From Verrucomicrobia bacterium UBA1200 (lineage in GTDB: Bacteria; Verrucomicrobiota; Kiritimatiellia; RFP12; UBA1067), in NCBI GenBank assembly GCA_002309765.1, contig DBXY01000058.1:4914-68913 (forward strand): DNA of 64,000 nucleotides, read 5' to 3'. Within the stretch, counting starts at the first letter, position 1. Every line of letters starts with the position of its first letter. Of the stretch, positions 34,801 through 43,222 are shown piece by piece. Below the pieces are notes generated by a model that was not told where the DNA came from, did not search any database, and saw only the letters and a list, made by a program, of their open reading frames with translations. The position numbers and the translations under genes are program-made.

Positions 34801-37800
34801 ATATCCTCGCGCTTGAGATCAAAATTAACCGACACCTGGGTGAATCCCAACCCGTCAGCTTGATTCGCTATGTTCAAAGCATAAGGCCCTTCGATCACAT
34901 TGTCGTTCAACGCGGAACCGGTAACCGTCCGCAACGACATGTGCCCGCCGCCAACCTTGGCGTCGCCGGTAAGGACCAGATGGCTGAAATAGCCGGTCCA
35001 TGTGGCGTTGTTGTTGGAGTTGTAGAGCGCTCCGTTGCCATCGGCGCCCTGCCCCTCGAAATAGATCACCTTGCCGTGGGTGACCTCATCGGACGCCAAT
35101 GCGATACCGCTGGTGGCCGGGGCGTGGTTGATGTCCAGACCTGCTCCGTCGGCGATATGAATCTCCCCGCCCTCATCATTTGCGGAAAGAACCGTTCCGG
35201 TGCGGCCATTCAGTTTCACAGTTCCGGAATTAATATCCAATCTAGACAGGTAAGCGATGGCGTTGTCGTTAATCAACAAAGTGCCGCCACCGTCTTTCAC
35301 GAGAGTTTTTAAAGCCGGGGTAATGGTATTGGTGATAATCAAATCGCCAACGGAGTAAACCGAGAACCCTAGCCCGTCCACTCCCAGCGTCACCGGCATT
35401 TTTAAATCCTGCGCGTAGTTGGAAAGGTTGGTGATGGAGGTATAAATCGTAAGTGAATCATTTCCGGTGTGCACAAACGCGCCGGCATCTTCGCCGATCA
35501 AAATTTCACTCAATGCCAGCCCCGGAATGTCAAACAGTGTGGTTCCGGAGGAAGTATTGAAGATCGCGCTGCCGCCGCTGACGGGCGGCTCGCCGTTCCG
35601 CCAGTTGCCGCCAGTCGACCACTTGCCGCCGTCGTTTGCCAATCCGCTCCACTCGTTGGAGGTGGCGGCGCTCTTGGTCATTATCAACGCACCGTTCCTA
35701 ACCGAAAGCGATCCCGCCACGCCGCGTAACTCAAATTTAGAGGCATCGGTCACGCCACGAGAAATCAAGGTGTAGGATGTGTCGTCGTCCAAAGTCGCCA
35801 TGCCGGACAGCGAAACGTCGATATACACCGGATGTTCCGCCGAGGCCGAAGTAACGTCTATGGTCGTGAAAGCAAGCACATCGCAACCATCAGGGTTGAC
35901 ATCAAACTCCAAAACCGCACCGGGTGCCAATGTGATGGACGGGAAGGTCAACGTGTTAATAGCGGCATTCGCCACCGAGAACGATGCGCCGGAAGCCACG
36001 GTAATCTCTCCGGCAGACAGCGAGTTTACCGTAACCAAAGTGCCGGAATCAACCGCCAAAGTACCAGTGAACAGCTGGTCGGCATTGAAGGTAAGCGTGC
36101 CGTTCCCACGTTTGCTGAAACTGAAATCATATCCGCCCTCGTCATCGGCAACCGTAGCCATCCACCTCACATTGTGGCCGTCGGTGTCAGCTAACACCGT
36201 GCCGCCTTTAGTGACGGTAAGGAAGTTCGCGGAGTAAAGCCATCCGTCGACGTTGCCGTATGGCGACAACGTGCCGCCGTCAATCAGGAACACCGCCTTG
36301 GAGTTGGAACGCATGATGGTGTCGGTGATCAGCCGGCCACCCTTTAACACAAATTTCGCCGCATCGGGATTAGCGCCGTTGAAGGAGAAGTTGCCGGCGC
36401 AAGTAAGCTCGCCGCCCGACATCTCGCCGTCAAACGTGCTGTAGTTTCCTGCGCCCAACTGGAAGCTGTTAACCGACAGCGAACCGGAAACCAACCTGAA
36501 CACTTGTTTGGTGAATGCATTTAGATTGGAGTTGTAGTCATTGGTAAACTTGACGTCACAACCATCGATCAACACATCGGAACGCGACAAATCGAAATTA
36601 CAATTCTGGAACGATTTGGTACCGGTCAACGACCCGCCGAGCAATTCGAAACGGGAATAGGAAAATTCGCTCTCGTCCGAATTGCCGTTGGGATAAACGT
36701 AGGACACGTTGTAAGTGCCGTTGTTTACCCGCAAGTAGCCACCCACGCCATAACCGCGAACAATGGCCCATCCGGATGCGCCCTGCGACGTGGTGTCGAG
36801 ACCGAAATCCTCGCTGCTGGCTGAGAACTCCACCGGAGTCTTCGTGCCATTGTAGAAACACAGATAGGCGTTGCCGCTGGTCCACTTCGAATATGCGTTG
36901 ATTTCCACCGAATCCGCCGCGGTGAAGATAATCCGCTGGTTAGCCTCAAACCCTGGCACGGCCCCGGACGACCAGTTAGACTTGGTCTGCCAGTAATGGT
37001 TGGCCAACGGCTGCCAGAAGATATAACTACCGGACAAAGTTGCATTCCGTTTGTAAATCGGATTACCGGTGGGATAAACGCGAAGCTTCAAACCGGTATC
37101 GGTAAGCTCCAACACCCCCGCACGGTTTACGCCAAAGACTACGGACGATGTCAACGAGAACGCGGCACCGTTCGCCATCGTCAACTGTCCAGCCTCGATG
37201 AGCGAATATTCGCCGCACAACAGAGAATCCGAGCCTTCGATATTCACCGCCACAGAACCTTCCACTGCGAGGGTGCCCCCGATATTGAGCGAGGCAATTC
37301 CGTAAACCGGAGTTAAGTTAATTAGCGAACCCGAACGGATCGACGCATTGCCGTCCACAAAACTGCGGCCGGGAATCTCCGCGCCAAGACCGGTTCCGTC
37401 AATCACCGCACTGCCGCCGGACAATGACCAACCGGAAGTTTCCTCGCGCCGGAAAGATATATCGTCAAGAATAATCGCCTTATCTCCGCTCGGAACCAGA
37501 TGTTTGAAACTCAAACCGTAGTTCGCAGCTTCGGTCAGCACGATGACGGATTCATAGCACTCGAAAAGGGTATTGGTCAGCTCTTCGGTACGGTACTCAA
37601 ACATCGCCATACCGTTTTTGCCAACAGTCACATCCATTAGAGATTGGGTATGGCTTGGCCTGGCTGCGATATTATACGAGAAGCGGTAGATGCCGGCCGG
37701 CACCGTACCCAGACTCTGCGAAAGTTCACACTCAGTGCCCTGAACAAAGTACGAATATGTGCCTCCGTTGGTCTGTCCGTCCGCCAACCAAGGAGTATTG

Positions 37801-40175
37801 GTTACGGTCAAACCGTATCCGGTATCGCTGGTTTTCCACCACGGTAACGTGAAACCAGGATTGTTTGAATACGCCCAATTTGCACCGCCACCAGCGGTAC
37901 TCGCATTACCCAACGTGGTACCATCTAAAGCGAAGTTGCCGTTAAATACGTATTCGTCCAAACTTCCATCACGCTCCACGGTCAGCAAAATGCTATTGTC
38001 CGTGCAAGTTAAAGTCCGCCTTACCCCCGTCAGCTCGCCGACATTGGAAAGGGCAACGGTAGCACCAGCCTCAAAGATAACATTTTCTGCGGAAACCAGC
38101 GTATAGGTGCCACCGGAGAAACCGGTCAGGTCAAAGGTTAACGCGCCTTGAACCGTAAAAGAACCGGAAGCGGTAAGCCCCACTTTGTCATCTTCGAAAG
38201 CGGATGAGACGATTCTTGATCCATCGGCGACCAGAACGTCTCCGGAAACTTCAACCGCTTCCGTAGCAAGGTCATAAACGCCATTGATACGGGTAATACC
38301 AGTCCACTGCCAAGTCAGACGTATCCGTGATGGCGAAACGCCCGGAGTGTAGGTATAGCTGGTGTCAGGCACCGCGTCCGCTGCCACCCAACTTTCGGTG
38401 GAAGGGTTCCAAGTTTCCAAAACGTAACCGCTCGGAGAAAACACATCGCCGTTGTAAACCATATTGGTTGCGGAGAAGGTGTGCGCGGAAGTGAGCAGAT
38501 AATCTCCGTTACCCTCAACACCTTCAAAGCGCGGGTCAGAGCTGGCGACCTTAACCATAATCGGATCATCAACCCCGCGGAAACGGATCTCATCGATCAT
38601 CCGGTTCCATGAAATCTCATCGGTGGTCAGCGCATGGTCATAGAAACGTATGGACTTGTAGGTTCCTTTCGCGTAACGGGTTGCGAATCCAGAACCGTCG
38701 GTGGTGCCACCGCTGCCGGAACCGAACATCCACGGGTAAGAAGTCGCCTTGGATGAACTACGAGAAACAGAATATTCAAGATTGGTGGTCTGGGTGCCAT
38801 AAACGGTGTTAGCGTTCAAAATGTATGTAGCATATTGGCCTTCCCAGTTTTGAATATAGAGTCGGGGACTTTCCTGCACCCCATATTCGGTCATTTTCAA
38901 CTCCAGACGCTGTTTGTTATTGTTGCGGGTGAACGCGCCGTTGTCTAAACCACTCTTTGCTACGGAGAAATAGTTGGGATAAGTGGTTTGCGTAGCAGTA
39001 GCGATGTTGGGAATGTCCATCACATACTGCATTGAAAACACTGCCGGAAGATTGCAGTTGCCGCCGGTGATTGCCCGAGTGGCCTGATTGAAATAAAAAC
39101 CGTCATCATACCATATAATCGCGCCAGTGAACGAGAGATTGATCCCCGTACCCAACGAGCCAAGGTTGACCCAGCTTTCCGCTGAAGCGTTGTGCGGTTG
39201 ATTCAAACCTTGGTTGCGGATACCGTCAAAATTAATCAGCATCCCACTGGCGTAGGAGTCAGCATCAACGCGCATCCACCCGCCGCGAGCGGGGACATTG
39301 CTTTCAATGAGCGCAGTATAAACCGCCATCCGCGCTGCCTCTTCGGCGTTAAGTTCGTCAATCTTGTCAGTAATGTAATCCTTGAGTACCTTACCTGTGT
39401 TGGTGGTGATGCCGTCCACGCCCATCATGGTTTGGTTGTAGGCGGTTGTCGTGCTGTCCACGGTCCAAGTTACAAAAGAATACCCGGCCCCGCGGACTGC
39501 GGCCACGTAATCGGCGTTAAACCCGCTGGAAGCGTCGACTCCGGTCGCATGGCACTCCGCCATCGTAGCGATCAAGTTGCTGACGTTGGAGGGGCAGGTG
39601 CTGACCAGATACAGCGCCGGATAGGTGGGAAGCGCCTGACGGATCTTGGAGACCAGATCTGCTCCGAAGGAGATGAAGATTACCCGCTCCGGCGTGGCCG
39701 CCGCCTCGCTGACTACCGCCGCCGCAACGGCGTTGATGAAGGTGTCGCTGTTGGGGTTGCCCTCCTTCAGTTCAATCACGGCCTTAATCTCGGAATCGCG
39801 CAACAACTCCAGATATTGCGCCAAGGTCGGAACCTTCTCTTCGGAATACTCGCTGCTTGCCCATGAACCGAAAGCGGTGGCGGCAGTGTTGGTAACCGTG
39901 GCAACCGGAAGGTCGGTAATGTTGGAATTTACGCCGGTGGTGCGCCGCATCGATTTGTCGTGCATGATCACCGGAACCCCGTCGGCGGTGACGTACACAT
40001 CGCACTCCATCGCATCCACCCCGCGTTCCAGCGCCAACCGAAACGCCGCCATCGTATTTTCCGGCGCGTCGGAAGATTCGCCGCGATGTGAAATGATCAT
40101 CGGGACGCTGACCGCGCCAAACGCGGACAGACCAACCGTTGTCAATAAGCACAACACCAGTTTTCGCATTTTCAT
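31884..40175 (-). CDS. Giant secreted protein: GDPD domain, autotransporter-like repeats, PA14-like domains
   Basis: 2763 residues. Signal peptide (1 to about 20), then a glycerophosphodiester phosphodiesterase domain (about 25-275) with His30-Arg31, Glu39, Glu57, Asp59 and His72 in ISHRGES, DAPENT, ECDVYVTADGVPV and IMHD. A lamin-G-like part follows (to about 545). A long beta-helical passenger spans about 560-2300, with autotransporter-associated repeats such as GTLTFNADQLFTGTLAVDSG. Two PA14-like modules lie near 2335-2420 and 2510-2590 (VPENKAGKWYFGGTYDNQLV, VPEENAGVWNFTGQYDDRIC). It ends GNKIVLINPHPQGTLFMLH with no visible beta-barrel or PEP-CTERM tail. GAGGAG precedes the ATG. Probably a surface or S-layer-associated enzyme-adhesin that cleaves phosphodiesters of teichoic acid-like or lipid head groups. 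Confidence 0.82.
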   Translation of the reverse strand: MKMRKLVLCLLTTVGLSAFGAVSVPMIISHRGESSDAPENTMAAFRLALERGVDAMECDVYVTADGVPVIMHDKSMRRTTGVNSNITDLPVATVTNTAATAFGSWASSEYSEEKVPTLAQYLELLRDSEIKAVIELKEGNPNSDTFINAVAAAVVSEAAATPERVIFISFGADLVSKIRQALPTYPALYLVSTCPSNVSNLIATMAECHATGVDASSGFNADYVAAVRGAGYSFVTWTVDSTTTAYNQTMMGVDGITTNTGKVLKDYITDKIDELNAEEAARMAVYTALIESNVPARGGWMRVDADSYASGMLINFDGIRNQGLNQPHNASAESWVNLGSLGTGINLSFTGAIIWYDDGFYFNQATRAITGGNCNLPAVFSMQYVMDIPNIATATQTTYPNYFSVAKSGLDNGAFTRNNNKQRLELKMTEYGVQESPRLYIQNWEGQYATYILNANTVYGTQTTNLEYSVSRSSSKATSYPWMFGSGSGGTTDGSGFATRYAKGTYKSIRFYDHALTTDEISWNRMIDEIRFRGVDDPIMVKVASSDPRFEGVEGNGDYLLTSAHTFSATNMVYNGDVFSPSGYVLETWNPSTESWVAADAVPDTSYTYTPGVSPSRIRLTWQWTGITRINGVYDLATEAVEVSGDVLVADGSRIVSSAFEDDKVGLTASGSFTVQGALTFDLTGFSGGTYTLVSAENVIFEAGATVALSNVGELTGVRRTLTCTDNSILLTVERDGSLDEYVFNGNFALDGTTLGNASTAGGGANWAYSNNPGFTLPWWKTSDTGYGLTVTNTPWLADGQTNGGTYSYFVQGTECELSQSLGTVPAGIYRFSYNIAARPSHTQSLMDVTVGKNGMAMFEYRTEELTNTLFECYESVIVLTEAANYGLSFKHLVPSGDKAIILDDISFRREETSGWSLSGGSAVIDGTGLGAEIPGRSFVDGNASIRSGSLINLTPVYGIASLNIGGTLAVEGSVAVNIEGSDSLLCGEYSLIEAGQLTMANGAAFSLTSSVVFGVNRAGVLELTDTGLKLRVYPTGNPIYKRNATLSGSYIFWQPLANHYWQTKSNWSSGAVPGFEANQRIIFTAADSVEINAYSKWTSGNAYLCFYNGTKTPVEFSASSEDFGLDTTSQGASGWAIVRGYGVGGYLRVNNGTYNVSYVYPNGNSDESEFSYSRFELLGGSLTGTKSFQNCNFDLSRSDVLIDGCDVKFTNDYNSNLNAFTKQVFRLVSGSLSVNSFQLGAGNYSTFDGEMSGGELTCAGNFSFNGANPDAAKFVLKGGRLITDTIMRSNSKAVFLIDGGTLSPYGNVDGWLYSANFLTVTKGGTVLADTDGHNVRWMATVADDEGGYDFSFSKRGNGTLTFNADQLFTGTLAVDSGTLVTVNSLSAGEITVASGASFSVANAAINTLTFPSITLAPGAVLEFDVNPDGCDVLAFTTIDVTSASAEHPVYIDVSLSGMATLDDDTSYTLISRGVTDASKFELRGVAGSLSVRNGALIMTKSAATSNEWSGLANDGGKWSTGGNWRNGEPPVSGGSAIFNTSSGTTLFDIPGLALSEILIGEDAGAFVHTGNDSLTIYTSITNLSNYAQDLKMPVTLGVDGLGFSVYSVGDLIITNTITPALKTLVKDGGGTLLINDNAIAYLSRLDINSGTVKLNGRTGTVLSANDEGGEIHIADGAGLDINHAPATSGIALASDEVTHGKVIYFEGQGADGNGALYNSNNNATWTGYFSHLVLTGDAKVGGGHMSLRTVTGSALNDNVIEGPYALNIANQADGLGFTQVSVNFDLKREDITGKIQFEGTQAGVIEEGVHVKNGGNVVLYGTTLPAGISVTVDENATGAFSLGSGTSYIQSAFTVGDDATAAFSANNSVYFDGAVTNHNLISYTGTGNLYFNCAPVIGGTYKNTAGTIWFTPAVNAPDSHITVDSSSSLVFGANSGSGALPVFGEISAIASKSVVFRPLAPTLLDNGLFDQVVNKSRASNGTVYIQMPKSGCWMTLSDRVWDMYSLALGTSNMYANVRIGDGSSITVSGYRFTLGSVNPKPLPTRVEIADGGELNYTGTSRTGVLIGFWEGVSGHRHEVVVDGGTFTVPNTSIYVGYCSQYGYLTMNDGLISAKGINARSNIGENGSANTTFSTVAHDERFAQYGGVLELGANGFGTTHDKQGMPHLDLSNGVLRATADFSNTYGMLTAAFGESPVGGGKYTIDLNGHSINWQNALLGAADVTIAGIGSFSTDSKLQGIPTGKWAVENSAANVDLSGAAGFAGGLELGEDVKAQIDIGTTNLVEYALFTSKTFATLEDALACSNSYPLVANSFKQLHTYQSAGTIGKVYFCYRGQFYVPENKAGKWYFGGTYDNQLVFDIDGVNLIKTTAFKEIATADVQLTAGWHDFRVVTWDDGGGQGAHPDAGNGWSGKMALGYSTDSWSQDNEMASVYTRFDTDSLAMRISPNNTSRTGVRMRLKGESSIDTYALPTETYVSYDNETNTLDAVHLFNTFDLFKSNNVRFDGWFKVPEENAGVWNFTGQYDDRICLEIDGVVVLATTAYNASKSGSATLDAGWHRFVISVSDGSGSWGGKLKDDNNVVCALKVKAASAEKTLAFNSDNFRIAFSSVDTQKDHLAGLDGVVTLAEGSKLTNNALGACPILGTLTGTGALVGRFAFVGTNSCWRVQGSGGRLDVADYAGVTNTDFVKQLANVEVEFPGGDAAMARYTLCSAGDLTAPEVEAIKVTATGKDGEELPGWSAALAGNKIVLINPHPQGTLFMLH

Positions 40176-40226
40176 AACCTACTCCTCAAAGAATTGGAAT
40201 TAAAAGCTTCCGAAAAATCGGAACAT

Positions 40227-40255
40227 ATTTTACGACAAAAAAATTGTCTAATCAA
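40227..40255 (-). promoter_or_regulatory. Promoter of the giant surface protein, with palindrome in the spacer
   Basis: Minus strand TTGATT, 17-base spacer, TAAAAT, about 52 bases from the ATG. The spacer itself is almost wholly a palindrome, GACAA-aaaaa-TTGTC (40234-40248), a likely repressor or activator site. Confidence 0.65.
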
Positions 40256-40357
40256 GGCGAAAATGGCAATTTTAACACCGCCAGCGCGATATCCGCATTT
40301 GCCAAGGCTACCGCCGCCGCGCTTCGCGCTTTGGTGGTCAAGACGACGGACAAGCCT

Positions 40358-40381
40358 AACTACCTAACCACCGCACCACCT
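40358..40381. repeat. Octamer array (AACYACCN type), copy 1
   Basis: Three units: aactacct, aaccaccg, caccacct. Same unit type as the array within the symporter gene near 26.7 kb. Confidence 0.7.
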
Positions 40382-40407
40382 TGATTATAACTTACCGTTC
40401 AGCCACA

Positions 40408-40442
40408 AGACTTCGGACTTCAGACATCAGACTTCCAAACTC
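40408..40442. repeat. Degenerate heptamer array (RGACTTC type)
   Basis: Five units: agacttc, ggacttc, agacatc, agacttc, caaactc. It lies between the two octamer arrays of this intergenic region. Confidence 0.65.
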
Positions 40443-40520
40443 CGCTTCTCAACCCTCAACAGCCCCCGCTGCCCCACGTTATCTTATTTACATTCCCGTG
40501 CGAAGCGCGAGCGGCGTGCT

Positions 40521-40560
40521 AACCACCTAACTACCGCACCACCTAACTACCTAACCGTTT
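40521..40560. repeat. Octamer array (AACYACCN type), copy 2
   Basis: Five units: aaccacct, aactaccg, caccacct, aactacct, aaccgttt. On the minus strand it supplies the last codons (Thr-Val-Arg) and the TAG stop of the YibE/F gene. Confidence 0.75.
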
Positions 40561-41680
40561 TTTTCATGCTGAAGATCCACGCCGCAATCAACGCGGTACT
40601 GGGGGCGACAAAAATCAGCGAGAAACTGCCTATCAGGGTCTTAACGACTTCAGACGCAACCAAGGCGTTGTTCAAAAAATCCAAGGGGTGTGTCCCCTGG
40701 GTGCAGAATACCATCAGTAATGTAATGTAGCCGCCGGAGTACGCCAACAGCAACGTGGTGGTCATAGTGCCGACCACGCTTCGTCCGATACGCAACCCGG
40801 AAAGACAGAGTTCACGTCCGGACAGTTCCGGATTGTGCCGTGCCACCTCGTCAATGCCCGACGCGATATCCATCGCCAGATCCATAACCGCGCCCGAACT
40901 GGCCAGCACCATCGCCCCAATGAACACATCCTGCAAGTTAAGCGATTCAAATCCCGAATAAAGCAGCGACTGTACGTAAGGCATGGTGGCGCCGTTGATT
41001 TTCATCAGCCGTCCAAACGTATGCGCCAGACCCAATCCGGCCAAAACCCCCACCGACGCGCCGAGGAAAGCCGACACGCCCTTGCGGGACAGACCCGCTA
41101 CCAAATACATTATAACAGCAGTGAGCCAGCATACCGCCGCAAAGACCGTCCAGCTCACCGGCCAGCCGTGCAACGCCAGCGGAATCACGGCCTTCCAGAT
41201 TACAATGCAGCTGTACAGAAAACTGAATAACGCCTTGACCCCCACCCAACCGCCAAAGGCACAGAGTAACACGCAAAAACCGCCAAACAAAATCCAGCCC
41301 CAACCCATCCGGTACTGGTCACGGGCGATCAGTGTGGCGGAGTCCTGCGCGTCATCGCCGTTTTGCAACACCACCACCGCTGTGTCGCCGGGATGGAAAT
41401 CCTTGTCCAAATCCATCTGGGCCCGGATTTCGTTTACCGCGTGGTAAGTCTTGCCTTTCGCAACCCCTTCAAGGATTTCAACCGTCAAATGCTGGGAACC
41501 GTAACGCAGCAAACCCAACATCTGCACTGTGGAATTGTCAACTGACAACACCTTGGCCCGAACCGCAACGCCGTGGTCGCTGGCCAGCTGTTTAGGTGAC
41601 GGTATGAACCACATTGCCGCCGCCGACAGCAACATCACCGTCACCGCCAGCAGGTTTGCCTTATAAGTTGACAATCGCAT
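40547..41680 (-). CDS. YibE/F family membrane protein
   Basis: 377 residues. One N-terminal membrane helix is followed by a periplasmic beta-rich part (about 40-120, ending DTAVVVLQNGDD), then about seven helices with the YibE/F signatures VLACLGLA-like GVLAGLGLAHTFG, FIGAMVLASSGAVMDLAMDIA and SGRELCLSGLRIGRSVVGTM. It probably transports or channels an unknown solute. It starts seven bases after the alkaline phosphatase stop, so the pair form an operon. Its stop codon and the last residues come from an octamer array. Confidence 0.85.
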   Translation of the reverse strand: MRLSTYKANLLAVTVMLLSAAAMWFIPSPKQLASDHGVAVRAKVLSVDNSTVQMLGLLRYGSQHLTVEILEGVAKGKTYHAVNEIRAQMDLDKDFHPGDTAVVVLQNGDDAQDSATLIARDQYRMGWGWILFGGFCVLLCAFGGWVGVKALFSFLYSCIVIWKAVIPLALHGWPVSWTVFAAVCWLTAVIMYLVAGLSRKGVSAFLGASVGVLAGLGLAHTFGRLMKINGATMPYVQSLLYSGFESLNLQDVFIGAMVLASSGAVMDLAMDIASGIDEVARHNPELSGRELCLSGLRIGRSVVGTMTTTLLLAYSGGYITLLMVFCTQGTHPLDFLNNALVASEVVKTLIGSFSLIFVAPSTALIAAWIFSMKKTVR

Positions 41681-41687
41681 GAAACGA

Positions 41688-43091
41688 TTATTGGTAGAGT
41701 TGTTTAATCCGGTTCGCGATTTCCGTGTTCTCGTACATGCCGATAAAATGGTCGGCGTATTTTCCGGTGCTGGTGGTCAAAACCGGCAGCGCGGTATGCG
41801 AGCCCGAAGACCATCCCACACCCGATTTGTCGCTGATCAGCTTGCGGGCGGCATGGTGCAGTGAACCCTTGTTGAAACCGGCCTTCAACTGTTCGATCTC
41901 GTTCGGCCGCAAGAGCATCGGATTGCCTTTGGTACCGGCGTTGGCTTTGGCGAACTTCTCCCCCGCCGCCTTGTCGTCAGTGCCGCCTTCCTTGGCCTCG
42001 AACACAAAACCGAAATATTTGGTAAGCAAAGGCTTTGCGTCTTCAAACGAAAAATCCGGTTTCTCCTTTTTGGCCTTCCTCAGAATCCGGGCGAATTCGT
42101 CGGAGGAACACTTCTGGTGCACCAACCGATCCATGTGGAATGCGTAACCGGTACCGGCGAACCCCATCGCCATGCCGCCGGTCTCGTGGTCGCCGGTAAC
42201 AATGAGTAAGGTTTCGTCGGCGTGTGCCTTGGCGAAGGCCAAGCCCACCTGAACCGCCTTGTCCAACGCCAGAACGTCACGCAGATTTGCGGCAGCGTCA
42301 TTTGAGTGTCCGGAATGGTCAAGCGTACCACCCTCGATCATCATGAAAAAGCCGTTGGGATTGTCCAGCAGTTCAATGCCTTTTTGGGTCAATTCCGCCA
42401 AAGAGGGATAAACCGAAAAATCGGTGTCAATGTCATAAGGCAACTCACCCTCGCAACAATGTACCCACACCTTGCCATCGCCGGGTTTTAGCGCGGTGAA
42501 CCCCGGCTTGTCCCAAACCATCTTGTAACCCACCTGCGCCGCCAACTCGTAAACGTTGCCCCGGTATTCCGGATCCTTCTTCTTGTCAAACGCTCCGTCC
42601 AGACCGCCGCCGGCGAAATATTCAAAACCGGACGCGATCAAATCCAACCCGATCTGATAATACAAACCGCGATTTTTGCGGTGCGCGTAAAATCCCGCCG
42701 GAGTGGCGTGGCAAATCGTTACGGTGGTTACGATACCGACCTTCTGGCCGTTACGGTGGGCAACTTCGGCAACGGATTCAACCCGGTTGTTGTCTCCGTC
42801 CACCCCTAAAGCGCCGTTGTAGGTTTTGGACCCGCAGGCGATGGCGGTGGCGGCAGCCGCAGAATCGGTAATCAGCGAAGTTAGCGATCTGGTCCGCGTG
42901 GTGGCATGGTACGGCAACATATTCATAGCCAACTCGCCATGGTTGGCGTTACGGGCGAACTCCTCCGCCACCATCCGCTGCGGCGTGGACATTCCGTCGC
43001 CGATGTACAGAAAAACATACTTGGGCGGTGCGGCAAACGCCACCGCCACGGTAAAAGCCAAACAAACCCCTATAAACAGATTTTTCATCAA
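41688..43091 (-). CDS. Secreted alkaline phosphatase
   Basis: 467 residues, signal peptide ending AFAAPP. The metal and catalytic residues of the PhoA family are readable: IGDGMS with Asp32, TDSAAAATA with nucleophile Ser77, HATPAGFYAHR, EGGTLDHSGHSND, and TGDHETGG, plus a C-terminal histidine in GSHTALPV. It releases phosphate from monoesters in the periplasm. GGAG lies seven bases ahead of the first of two adjacent ATG codons. A promoter is seen upstream; a pho-box was not recognised. YibE/F follows. Confidence 0.93.
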   Translation of the reverse strand: MMKNLFIGVCLAFTVAVAFAAPPKYVFLYIGDGMSTPQRMVAEEFARNANHGELAMNMLPYHATTRTRSLTSLITDSAAAATAIACGSKTYNGALGVDGDNNRVESVAEVAHRNGQKVGIVTTVTICHATPAGFYAHRKNRGLYYQIGLDLIASGFEYFAGGGLDGAFDKKKDPEYRGNVYELAAQVGYKMVWDKPGFTALKPGDGKVWVHCCEGELPYDIDTDFSVYPSLAELTQKGIELLDNPNGFFMMIEGGTLDHSGHSNDAAANLRDVLALDKAVQVGLAFAKAHADETLLIVTGDHETGGMAMGFAGTGYAFHMDRLVHQKCSSDEFARILRKAKKEKPDFSFEDAKPLLTKYFGFVFEAKEGGTDDKAAGEKFAKANAGTKGNPMLLRPNEIEQLKAGFNKGSLHHAARKLISDKSGVGWSSGSHTALPVLTTSTGKYADHFIGMYENTEIANRIKQLYQ

Positions 43092-43118
43092 CAGTCTCCA
43101 TCAGTTGAATTTCATAAT

Positions 43119-43147
43119 AATTTACCAAAAATTCCCCTGCAAGTCAA
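43119..43147 (-). promoter_or_regulatory. Candidate promoter for alkaline phosphatase
   Basis: Minus strand TTGACT, 17-base spacer, TAAATT, about 28 bases before the ATG, within the 131-base gap to the upstream guanylyltransferase gene. Confidence 0.6.
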
Positions 43148-43222
43148 ACCGCCAATTTTCAGCCCAAAAGGTTGCAAATGTCACAAAAGGCGAAAAAAGG
43201 CCGTCATATCCGCTGGGGATTG

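Larger units (their letters stand above)
40176..40546. other. Intergenic mosaic between giant gene and yibE/F
   Basis: 371 bases with no gene recognised. It holds the giant gene promoter at one end, two octamer arrays, one heptamer array, and a GC-rich sequence (gcgcttcgcgc near 40319 and gcgaagcgcgag near 40500) in inverted orientation. No small open frame with a ribosome-binding site was seen. Confidence 0.7.

Noticed and set aside
40358..40560. CRISPR-like array
   Set aside because: Units are 7-8 bases, contiguous and degenerate; there are no spacers and no cas genes.
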